From NCBI GenBank assembly GCA_002878315.1, contig PNIW01000002.1, forward strand, positions 1 to 64,000: a stretch of 64,000 bases of DNA, written 5' to 3'. Shown here piece after piece: positions 52,494-60,100 of this stretch. A program made the translations under genes and the position numbers. The stretch comes from Mesoaciditoga sp. Lineage in GTDB: Bacteria; Thermotogota; Thermotogae; Mesoaciditogales; Mesoaciditogaceae. The notes under the pieces were generated by a model. It did no database searches. It worked only from the letters and a program-made list of their open reading frames with translations, and was not told the origin of the DNA. Each line of letters opens with the position of its first letter. The first letter of the stretch is position 1.

Positions 52494-54935
52494 TTAAACC
52501 ACTATGTTAACAACATTTTTGGCGACAAAGACCTTTTGAGGAGTCTTTCCGTTCAGCAAAGTCTTTATCTTTTCATTATCGATCGCTATTTTTTTCAACT
52601 CTTCTTCTGACAGATTTGCGCTTACCGTCTCCTTTGCCCTTAACTTTCCGTTGATCATTATGACTATTTCCACCTTTCTCGGCAGAATCGCGTGTTCGTC
52701 ATAAGATGGCCATTCGGCATTCGCGACAAACGACTTTTCGCCCATTCTTTCCCATAATTCTTCCGCTATATGGGGGGCGAAAGGTGAAAGGGCTGGAACG
52801 AATTTATGCGCAAATTCATCGATCAATTCAACATTTATCTTTTCTTTTGCCGTTGATTTGACATAATCGTTGAATAGATTAACGAGTTCCATGAATCCAC
52901 TTACGACCGTGTTAAATCTGAAATCCCCTTCTATGTCATTTGTTATTTTTTTAAGAATTGAATGAAGTTTCCTTCTTATTTCGTACTCCTCGTCATTTAA
53001 TGGCCTTCCTGATTTTTTCATATTCATAAGAGGTATGATCTCTTCAAAGAGATTCCACAGTCTTGAGACAAACCTTGAAACGCCTTCAATTCCGGAATCA
53101 AGCCATTCGGCATCTTTTTCGGGAGGGCCCATAAAAAGTATGTAAAGCCTTAGAGTGTCCGCACCGTATTTTTCCACCATGTCATCGGGCGAGACAACGT
53201 TGCCTTTGGATTTGGACATCTTGGCCCCGTCTTTGTATATCATTCCCTGGGTAAAAAGATTTTTAAAAGGTTCGTCGAAGGACAGATAACCGCCATCTCT
53301 TAAAACCTTCGTTATAAAGCGGGAATACAAAAGATGTAAAATCGCATGTTCCACGCCGCCTATGTACTGATCTACCGGTAACCATTCATCCACATCTGAC
53401 TTTACAAAAGGTCGATCCTTTTCGTGCGGATTTACATATCTTAAGTAGTACCATGAAGAATCGACGAATGTATCCATAGTGTCGCTCTCTCTTATCGCCG
53501 GTCCTCCGCACTTCGGGCATGTTGTGTGCAGAAACTTTTCATCGTAAGAGAGTGGGGACCTCCCGGTCGGATCGAATTTAACGTCCCGCGGTAATTTGAC
53601 TGGCAGATCTTTTTCCGGAACGGGGACAATTCCGCATTTTTCGCAGTAAACGATGGGAATAGGGGCTCCCCAGTATCTCTGGCGGGATATTAACCAGTCG
53701 CGCAATTTGTAATTGACAGATCTTCTCCCAATTCCGTTTTTTTCGAGATAATCGATTATTCTCACAATAGCCTCATCATTTTTCATACCAGTGAAAGGTC
53801 CAGAATTTTCAAGAAGGCCGTTTCCATCGTAAGGAAGTTCTCCGTCTGAGGAGACAACCCTTTCTATCGGAAGATCATATTTTTTTGCGAAGGCGTAATC
53901 TCTGAGATCATGGGCTGGAACCGCCATTATAGCACCTGTACCGTATTCGTAAAGGATGTAATTGGCAACGTATATTGGAACCTCTCTTCCGTTGACAGGG
54001 TTTATCGCATGGGTACCAAGGAAAACCCCTTCTTTTGGCGCGTCGGAGGAGAATCTTTCAAACCTGTTTTCTGAAAGATTTATCTTTGTCAAAAATTCAT
54101 CAACTTCGTGCCTTCTTGATGGAATGGTAAGTTCGTCTATCAGAGGAGATTCAGGGGCGATGGCCATAAAGGTAACTCCCCATAAAGTATCGGGACGAGT
54201 GGTGAATATTTTAAGCGTCTTTCCGCTTTCTTTTATCTTGAAATCAACTTCCGCGCCGATACTTTTGCCTATCCAATTTCTCTGCATCGTCTTTACATTT
54301 TCAGGCCATCCCGTTAATTTATCTATGAAGGTATCGAGTTCCTCGGCGTAATTTGTTATTTTAAAATACCACTGTTCAAGTTGTTTTATGACAACTGGAG
54401 TGCCGCATCTTTCGCACTTTCCATCGACAACCTGCTCATTTGCGAGGACGGTTTTACATGAAGGGCACCAGTTAACAGGCCCGCTCTTTTTGTAAGCAAG
54501 GCCCTTTTCGTAAAGTTTAAGAAAGATCCACTGTGTCCATTTGTAATAATCTTCTTTGTAGGTTATCACTTCTCTGTCCCAGTCATAACTTATCCCTAAT
54601 TTCTTTATCTGGCTTCTTATTTTATTTATATTCTCTCTTGTCCAGTCTTCGGGATGAATATTGCCATGGGCTATGGCCGCGTTTTCTGCGGGAAGACCAA
54701 AAGAATCGTAGCCAAAAGGATTCAAAACGTTGTAGCCACGCATCCTTTTGTATCTTGACACGACATCGCCGATGGTGTAATTCTTAACATGCCCAACATG
54801 GAGCGTTCCTGAAGGATATGGAAACATGACAAGAGAATAGTACTTGGGCTTTGTCGAATGGTTTGGAGTATGAAAGATGCCACTCTCTTCCCATTTATTT
54901 TGCCATTTAGCCTCTATTTTGTCAGGTTCGTACAT
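52494..54935 (-). CDS. leuS: Leucyl-tRNA synthetase
   Basis: An 813-residue class I synthetase. HIGH-type motif YPSGTLHVGHVKNY near residue 42, zinc-type pairs CPSC/CERCG near 160, an editing domain with TTRPDTLWGVTFMAIAPE near 220, and KMSKSKGN near 580. The length and the order of insertions are those of bacterial LeuRS. It lies between rsfS and rex. Confidence 0.97.
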   Translation of the reverse strand: MYEPDKIEAKWQNKWEESGIFHTPNHSTKPKYYSLVMFPYPSGTLHVGHVKNYTIGDVVSRYKRMRGYNVLNPFGYDSFGLPAENAAIAHGNIHPEDWTRENINKIRSQIKKLGISYDWDREVITYKEDYYKWTQWIFLKLYEKGLAYKKSGPVNWCPSCKTVLANEQVVDGKCERCGTPVVIKQLEQWYFKITNYAEELDTFIDKLTGWPENVKTMQRNWIGKSIGAEVDFKIKESGKTLKIFTTRPDTLWGVTFMAIAPESPLIDELTIPSRRHEVDEFLTKINLSENRFERFSSDAPKEGVFLGTHAINPVNGREVPIYVANYILYEYGTGAIMAVPAHDLRDYAFAKKYDLPIERVVSSDGELPYDGNGLLENSGPFTGMKNDEAIVRIIDYLEKNGIGRRSVNYKLRDWLISRQRYWGAPIPIVYCEKCGIVPVPEKDLPVKLPRDVKFDPTGRSPLSYDEKFLHTTCPKCGGPAIRESDTMDTFVDSSWYYLRYVNPHEKDRPFVKSDVDEWLPVDQYIGGVEHAILHLLYSRFITKVLRDGGYLSFDEPFKNLFTQGMIYKDGAKMSKSKGNVVSPDDMVEKYGADTLRLYILFMGPPEKDAEWLDSGIEGVSRFVSRLWNLFEEIIPLMNMKKSGRPLNDEEYEIRRKLHSILKKITNDIEGDFRFNTVVSGFMELVNLFNDYVKSTAKEKINVELIDEFAHKFVPALSPFAPHIAEELWERMGEKSFVANAEWPSYDEHAILPRKVEIVIMINGKLRAKETVSANLSEEELKKIAIDNEKIKTLLNGKTPQKVFVAKNVVNIVV

Positions 54936-55274
54936 TTAAACCTCCTTCACATCGAGTCTTTCAGTGTCTGACCACAAAGACTCTATATCGTAAAATTCTC
55001 TCGCCGCTTTTGTAAAAATGTTAACCACTATATCTCCCGCATCGACTATCATCCAGTTATGATCATCGCTTTTGTCATAAAAAATTATCTCGTGATTGTG
55101 GGATTTCAAAATTTGGAGCACTCTATCCCTTATAGATCTCATATTCACGCTTGAATTGGCCGTTGCTATTACAAAATAATCGGTTAGATAACTTAAGCCT
55201 TTCATCTTCAAAATCACAAGATCAGGATCTTCTTCCTTAAGAATCTCATCGCATATCTCTCTTAAAAGAGACAA
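54936..55274 (-). CDS. rsfS: Ribosome silencing factor RsfS
   Basis: A 112-residue protein that binds ribosomal protein uL14 and blocks subunit joining in starvation. LSYLTDYFVIATANSSVNMRS near residue 28 and DDHNWMIVDAGDIVVNIF near 65 are family signatures. The start and stop abut glmS (14 bp) and leuS (0 bp). Confidence 0.94.
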   Translation of the reverse strand: MSLLREICDEILKEEDPDLVILKMKGLSYLTDYFVIATANSSVNMRSIRDRVLQILKSHNHEIIFYDKSDDHNWMIVDAGDIVVNIFTKAAREFYDIESLWSDTERLDVKEV

Positions 55275-55288
55275 AGATCTTTACCTCC

Positions 55289-57103
55289 CTACTCGACAGT
55301 AACACTCTTTGCAAGATTTCTCGGCATATCTATGTTAAGATTCCTATCATTGGCGATGTTGTAAGCAAAAAGTTGAAGGGATATTCCGACAACGAAAGGA
55401 TAAAGGTAACTTTCGAGATCCGGAACGCGTATGACATCATTTACAAGAGAAGAAACCTTGCGATCCGAGGCGCTTACTATTGCTACAACCTGGGAATTCC
55501 TTGCCTTTGTCTCAAGCACATTTGAAATCATCTTGTCTTTCAACTCATCATCAACGACGATGGCCATGACAGGAAATTTTTCATCAAGCAAGGCTATCGG
55601 TCCGTGTTTTAATTCTCCGGCCTGATAACCAACGGCATTTGTATAGCTTATCTCCTTCAATTTTAGAGCGCCCTCTAACGCCGAAGGATAGTTTATTCCC
55701 CTTCCTATATACATGAAGTTGGTATATCCAACGTATTTGTCAGCAATTGATTTTATGGAATCTTCCTGCGTTAGAATAAAATTGTCAACGATCTCTGGCA
55801 ACTTCATAAGATTTTTTACTATCTCGGGATGATTGCCTCCCATCAATTGATCCATATAAAGGGCAAAAAGATAAAGAACCGTTATCTGCCCTATGTACGC
55901 CTTTGTGGATGCAACACTTATCTCCGGACCTGCATTTATGTAAAGTGTCCTGTCTGCCTCCCTCGTAAGAGTTGATCCGACTACATTGGATATGGCAAGC
56001 ACCCTCCCGCCGAGAGATCTGACAAGTCTCACACTCTCTAACGTGTCCGCCGTTTCTCCCGACTGGCTTATTGCGATGTTAAGCACCTTATCGTCTATAA
56101 AAATATTTCTGTATCTGAATTCTGAAGAAACCTCAACTTCAACGTCAAAAGGTCTTAGCTTTTCAAGAAAGTATTTGAAAACGAGTCCCGCGTGAAAACT
56201 CGTGCCACATGCTATCACATTTATTTTTCTGAGGTTTTTGATGTATTCGTTCCAGTCTTTGATCTCTTCGAAGAAGACTTTTTCATTTTTTATTCGTCCC
56301 ATAAGGGCGTCGGAAATGACACGGGGCTCTTCGTGGATTTCTTTCATCATGAAATGCTTGTATCCACCCTTTTCGGCCGATTTTTCATCCCAGTTTATGT
56401 GGTAGAAATGATTTTCAACAGGTTTGCCAGAACTTTCAAAGATCTCGAATTTATTCCTTTTTAATCTCGCAATCTGACCATCTTCGAGAAAGACGACATC
56501 TCTGCTTACTGAAATCAAAGGTGTTACATCCGATGCACAATAGGTGCCATAATTATTTGCCGCAATGACAAGAGGGCTTTTCTTTCTTGCGAATATAACT
56601 TCGTCTTCGATATCCGCGTGTATAACGCCTATTGCGTAAGTTCCTTCTAAATCGAGAGTTGCAAGCCTGACGGCCTCGAAAAGATCTCCTCGAAAATACT
56701 TTTCTGTAAGGTGCGCTATGACCTCGGTATCTGTCTGCGAGACGAATGTGTGGCCTTCGGATGTCAACCTATCCCTTAGGGTGGCAAAATTCTCTATTAT
56801 ACCGTTATGGACTACGGCTATCTTTTTGGTACAGTCCATCTGTGGGTGGGCATTCACATCTGTGGGCATGCCGTGTGTTGCCCATCTTGTGTGCGCTATG
56901 CCGGCATTTATCTTTTCTTCTAACCTTCCATTCATTAAAGATCTAAGTGCGTCCACCTTGCCGGTTCTCTTTTCAACGACAAGATTTTTTGATTTCACGA
57001 AGGCTATACCGGCAGAATCATATCCTCTGTATTCGAGTTTTTTGAGACCGTTAACAAGATCTTCTACTTTTCCCTCTCCTATAAAGCCGTATATTCCACA
57101 CAT
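55289..57103 (-). CDS. glmS: Glutamine-fructose-6-phosphate aminotransferase (isomerising)
   Basis: A 604-residue enzyme for the first step of UDP-GlcNAc synthesis. The start is set at ATG 57103 so that Cys2 of MCGIYGFIG becomes the N-terminal nucleophile; three codons upstream are also open. The amidotransferase domain includes HTRWATHGMP; two SIS domains include CGTSFHAGLVFKYF and SQSGETADTLES, and the end is LAKSVTVE. It follows plsX by 1 bp. No glmS ribozyme is visible. Confidence 0.97.
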   Translation of the reverse strand: MCGIYGFIGEGKVEDLVNGLKKLEYRGYDSAGIAFVKSKNLVVEKRTGKVDALRSLMNGRLEEKINAGIAHTRWATHGMPTDVNAHPQMDCTKKIAVVHNGIIENFATLRDRLTSEGHTFVSQTDTEVIAHLTEKYFRGDLFEAVRLATLDLEGTYAIGVIHADIEDEVIFARKKSPLVIAANNYGTYCASDVTPLISVSRDVVFLEDGQIARLKRNKFEIFESSGKPVENHFYHINWDEKSAEKGGYKHFMMKEIHEEPRVISDALMGRIKNEKVFFEEIKDWNEYIKNLRKINVIACGTSFHAGLVFKYFLEKLRPFDVEVEVSSEFRYRNIFIDDKVLNIAISQSGETADTLESVRLVRSLGGRVLAISNVVGSTLTREADRTLYINAGPEISVASTKAYIGQITVLYLFALYMDQLMGGNHPEIVKNLMKLPEIVDNFILTQEDSIKSIADKYVGYTNFMYIGRGINYPSALEGALKLKEISYTNAVGYQAGELKHGPIALLDEKFPVMAIVVDDELKDKMISNVLETKARNSQVVAIVSASDRKVSSLVNDVIRVPDLESYLYPFVVGISLQLFAYNIANDRNLNIDMPRNLAKSVTVE

Positions 57104-57104
57104 C

Positions 57105-58088
57105 TTAAACACTTCCCCGTATTATGTCGATGATTTTCTTGTCTATTCCAACTGCGGCAACATTCAAAGCGTTGAAAATGGCCTTAGAGTCCGAAGCGCC
57201 GTGCGCCTTAACGGCAATGCCGTTGACTCCGAGGAGAAATGCCCCGCTGTACTTTCTGTAGTCGAGAGATTCTTTGAATCTATCAAAAGTGCCCTTCATC
57301 AGAAGCGCACCTATTTTCTGAAATACATTGGAATTCTTTATCGATCTCTTTAGCATATCCGAGACAAAAAGCCCCACTCCCTCAGATGTCTTCAAGACTA
57401 TATTACCACTAAAACCATCTGAAAGAACCACATCAACATCCCCGTAGAAGACATCCCTTCCCTCTACGTTTCCGCAGAAGGCTTCTCCGAATTTGTTTTT
57501 TAACAATGAATGGGCCTCTTTTAAAAGATCTGGCCCCTTTTCCTCCTCTGCGCCGACATTCAACAGGCCAACTTTCGGATTTTGCTTGTTCAGAATTCCT
57601 TTCGCATATGCAACCCCCATTATTCCGAGTTGGACATAATGCTGTGGCTTTAGAGAAAGGTTGGCACCGGCATCTATGAGGACCGTTCCGCCACTTTTAG
57701 ACGGCATAACGGTTGCTATTGCCGGCCTCTCTATTCCTTCCAGCCTGCCGAGCAAAAAGGTCCCCAAAACAAGCAAAGCACCGGTATTCCCCGCACTCAC
57801 AAACCCGTCTGCCTTTCCCTCTTTCACAAGTGCCGCGGCAACATTCATAGATGAGTCTTTTCTTTTTAGTATTTCAGTAGGTTTTGCACTCATTCCAAAC
57901 CTTTCGGGCGCATTTACTATTTCTATTTTTGAATCTTTTGGAATAAGAGAAGATATTTTTTCCGCATCTCCAACAAGTGTGACCTTGTGTCCTGTTTTTT
58001 CAATGAACAAAAGCGCTCCCTTTACTTCTTCATAGGGAGCGTGATCTCCTCCGAATGCATCAAGCGCTATGTGCGCCAACGATGTCAC
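57105..58088 (-). CDS. plsX: Phosphate acyltransferase PlsX
   Basis: A 327-residue enzyme that makes acyl-phosphate from acyl-ACP for phospholipid synthesis. N-terminal IALDAFGGDHAPYEEVKG, FVSAGNTGALLVLG near residue 98, and VLSDGFSGNIVLKTSEG near 222 are complete signatures. It overlaps rpmF by 4 nt in the common DUF177-rpmF-plsX order. Confidence 0.97.
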   Translation of the reverse strand: MTSLAHIALDAFGGDHAPYEEVKGALLFIEKTGHKVTLVGDAEKISSLIPKDSKIEIVNAPERFGMSAKPTEILKRKDSSMNVAAALVKEGKADGFVSAGNTGALLVLGTFLLGRLEGIERPAIATVMPSKSGGTVLIDAGANLSLKPQHYVQLGIMGVAYAKGILNKQNPKVGLLNVGAEEEKGPDLLKEAHSLLKNKFGEAFCGNVEGRDVFYGDVDVVLSDGFSGNIVLKTSEGVGLFVSDMLKRSIKNSNVFQKIGALLMKGTFDRFKESLDYRKYSGAFLLGVNGIAVKAHGASDSKAIFNALNVAAVGIDKKIIDIIRGSV

Positions 58089-58267
58089 TCCTTAACTTCA
58101 AGAACCTGTTTTCCGTTATAATACCCACATTTCATACAAACATGATGTGGCAGCATAGGTTCTCCACAATGCGGACATTTTGTGACGGTCACATGTTTGT
58201 CACGGTAATAGACAGATCTTCTTCTGTTTGTTCTTGTCAGAGAAGGCTTTTTCTTTGGAACGGCCAT
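58085..58267 (-). CDS. rpmF: Large ribosomal subunit protein bL32
   Basis: A 60-residue protein from ATG 58267, which has AGGAG at the right distance; an ATG two codons upstream is too near the SD. AVPKKKPSLTRTNRRRS is the typical start. Two cysteine pairs, CPHC and CMKC, show the zinc-binding form of bL32. It overlaps plsX by 4 nt. Confidence 0.97.
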   Translation of the reverse strand: MAVPKKKPSLTRTNRRRSVYYRDKHVTVTKCPHCGEPMLPHHVCMKCGYYNGKQVLEVKE

Positions 58268-58269
58268 TT

Positions 58270-58812
58270 TCATTCTCCTTTCGATTCAAAAGATATCTTT
58301 TTTAAAGCGTAGAATGGAGAGTCAATTTTTTCATCTTCATATTCACATACGTGATCTGGATGTTCATTCAAATTAGTCCCGCAATGCGGACATAAACCCT
58401 TACAATCCGGCTTGCAAAGTACCTTCATTGGTATTTCAAGCAGTATTGACTCGATAATCCTGTCTGTAAGATCCAAAAATTCCATTGTTGGGTTGTAATA
58501 AAAAACGCCCACTTCATCCATAACTTCTTCGACTTCTTTGACTTTCGGATTCTCGACGTAGACCGCTTCTACTCTTCCGTTTATATCAACCTCAACCGGT
58601 TCAAGGCACCTGTCGCACGGATGAATTATTTGAGTTTTAACCTCTCCGCTGACATATACCCTTTGAGAAGAAAACTCTACTTCCAAGTCAATCTTTACAG
58701 GCCGGGAATAAGGATAAGATTCTCCTTCCAAATCCAGATCCGTCCATTGCTCTGTTTCGTTGATCTTTATCTTTTGTTCGTGCTTTAAAGTTTCAAGTTT
58801 TATTTTCAACAT
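58270..58812 (-). CDS. DUF177 (YceD) family protein
   Basis: A 180-residue protein from ATG 58812, preferred to GTG 58821 because AAGGTGA lies 6 nt before the ATG. The DUF177 core includes PCDRCLEPVEVDI near residue 73 and CKGLCPHCGTNLNEHPDH near 150, probable metal-binding cysteines. Family members are linked with 23S rRNA accumulation and almost always precede rpmF. The SD overlaps the last base of the upstream tRNA-Arg CCA. Confidence 0.9.
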   Translation of the reverse strand: MLKIKLETLKHEQKIKINETEQWTDLDLEGESYPYSRPVKIDLEVEFSSQRVYVSGEVKTQIIHPCDRCLEPVEVDINGRVEAVYVENPKVKEVEEVMDEVGVFYYNPTMEFLDLTDRIIESILLEIPMKVLCKPDCKGLCPHCGTNLNEHPDHVCEYEDEKIDSPFYALKKISFESKGE

Positions 58813-58823
58813 ATCATTCACCT

Positions 58824-58900
58824 TGGCGTGCCCGGGGAGATTTGAACTCCCGATCTATAGATCCGCAGTCTATCGCTCTATCCAGCTGAGCTACGGGCAC
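58824..58900 (-). tRNA. tRNA-Arg (anticodon GCG)
   Basis: A 77-nt cloverleaf. The acceptor GTGCCCG pairs with CGGGCAC, the D arm is GCTC/GAGC, the anticodon arm is ATAGA-CTGCGGA-TCTAT giving GCG, and the T arm is GGGAG-TTCAAAT-CTCCC. CCA is encoded. GCG replaces the usual ACG (inosine) isoacceptor for CGC/CGT codons. Confidence 0.95.
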
Positions 58901-58903
58901 AAC

Positions 58904-58977
58904 TGGCGGAGAGAGTGGGATTTGAACCCACGGTGGGAAAATCCCACGCTTGCCTTCGACCGCTCGGCCATCTCTCC
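58904..58977 (-). pseudogene. tRNA-Ser-like gene lacking an anticodon arm
   Basis: 74 nt on the minus strand. The acceptor GGAGAGA/TCTCTCC, the D arm GCCGAGCGGTCGAAGGC, the T arm GTGGG-TTCAAAT-CCCAC, and discriminator G plus CCA are all as in tRNA-Ser. Between the D and T arms are only 20 nt: a few bases and a GTGGGA-TTT-TCCCAC hairpin that looks like the long variable arm of a class II tRNA. No 7-nt loop with T33 and a usable anticodon can be drawn, so the anticodon arm of about 17 nt appears to be lost. Confidence 0.7.
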
Positions 58978-58989
58978 AATTACTTTAGA

Positions 58990-59018
58990 AGTATATCACA
59001 AAAAATCCAATTGCTCAA
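58990..59018 (-). promoter_or_regulatory. Promoter for the tRNA pair and DUF177-rpmF-plsX-glmS run
   Basis: The minus strand reads TTGAGC (59013-59018), 17 bp, then TATACT (58990-58995) with TGTGA before it. The first tRNA base is at 58977. No terminator is seen between the tRNAs and DUF177. Confidence 0.65.
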
Positions 59019-59040
59019 GGGGTGTATGTGTAATATGTTG

Positions 59041-60096
59041 CTATCTTCTTTCCATCTTCATCATTAATGTGCCGCCGATTGATATCATTCCCAAACCAAT
59101 CAGAATAAAAGCAGACGTGATAATGATAAAATCATTCATGTACATGGCTTCTATGCCGAGGGTGTATCTCAATCCCTGCGCAAAGTAAGAAATTGGCAGA
59201 ATGCGGGATATTATTCTCATGTAGTCGGGCATTATAGAGTAAGGGAAAAAAACATCTGAGAAGAGCATCATCGTGACAGAAAGGATGGTCGTTATGTTAA
59301 GAACGGTCCATAGATCCCTCGAAATCATCGAAATCAAAAGTCCTATTCCGAGTGATAGAAAGATGCCACCCGAAACGAAGATTAAAAACATTGTCCAATT
59401 TACATTGTAAGATGTAGAAAAGATCCATTCCGAGAACAATATAGTCAATACAGATGCCAAAAGAGAAATAACAAGCCTTGCAAAGGCTAGAGAGAGAAAA
59501 AAAGCACCTCCGTTTATGGGAGTAACGGAAAGTCTCTTTAAAACCGCGTTTTGCCTGTAATTTCCAGCGATTATTGCCATTCCAAACATTCCCGCTATTG
59601 TTATGGAAATGGCTATGACTCCGGGAACTATAAAGCCTATGACGGTTAAACTACCGCTTTTTACGGATATGGATTTTATCTGTATGTAGTTTTTAACATT
59701 CGAAAGTCCGCTTATAATACTTCCGGCAATGACATTTTGAAGGATCTTTAAATAATTGTTGTACTGGCCGAAGGATTGATTGTATATGAATGTAAGTGAA
59801 TTTTGATCAAAAATCGCTCCCATTTGCACATTTCCTGCAAGCAATAAGTGATTTAATGCCTCCTTGCTGTCTACAAATTCAAAATCTACACCGCTTCCCG
59901 AGGCCGCCTGCGTTATCATCTTTTCGAGCTCGGGAGAGGTTGTGAATGCCCCTATTTTAACGTTAACAGCCGTTTTGCTGCCGGAAAGACCTTCTATCAC
60001 AAAGCCGAGTATGAACATCAAAACTATCGGCAAGAGAAAGAACATCAAAAGAGCCTGTCGATCTCGAAATAGCATGGCAAAAGATTTGTAAATCAC
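59041..60096 (-). CDS. ABC-2 type transporter permease
   Basis: About 351 residues from GTG 60096, which has AGGA 8 nt upstream; a TTG start at 60129 would overlap the previous gene. Layout: one N-terminal helix (FFLLPIVLMFILGFVIEG), an extracytoplasmic domain of about 120 residues, then five helices with an amphipathic coupling segment NAVLKRLSVTPINGG. This is the single-chain ABC-2 exporter permease type for drugs, lipids or polysaccharides. No ATPase gene is adjacent, so its partner lies elsewhere. Confidence 0.85.
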   Translation of the reverse strand: MIYKSFAMLFRDRQALLMFFLLPIVLMFILGFVIEGLSGSKTAVNVKIGAFTTSPELEKMITQAASGSGVDFEFVDSKEALNHLLLAGNVQMGAIFDQNSLTFIYNQSFGQYNNYLKILQNVIAGSIISGLSNVKNYIQIKSISVKSGSLTVIGFIVPGVIAISITIAGMFGMAIIAGNYRQNAVLKRLSVTPINGGAFFLSLAFARLVISLLASVLTILFSEWIFSTSYNVNWTMFLIFVSGGIFLSLGIGLLISMISRDLWTVLNITTILSVTMMLFSDVFFPYSIMPDYMRIISRILPISYFAQGLRYTLGIEAMYMNDFIIITSAFILIGLGMISIGGTLMMKMERR

Positions 60097-60100
60097 CGCA

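Noticed and set aside
57104..57112. Three-codon upstream start of glmS
   Set aside because: The enzyme needs Cys as residue 2 so that it becomes the free N-terminal nucleophile.
56718..57353. Plus-strand open frame of 211 codons
   Set aside because: It is antisense to glmS and plsX, which are both certain genes; no recognisable protein features.
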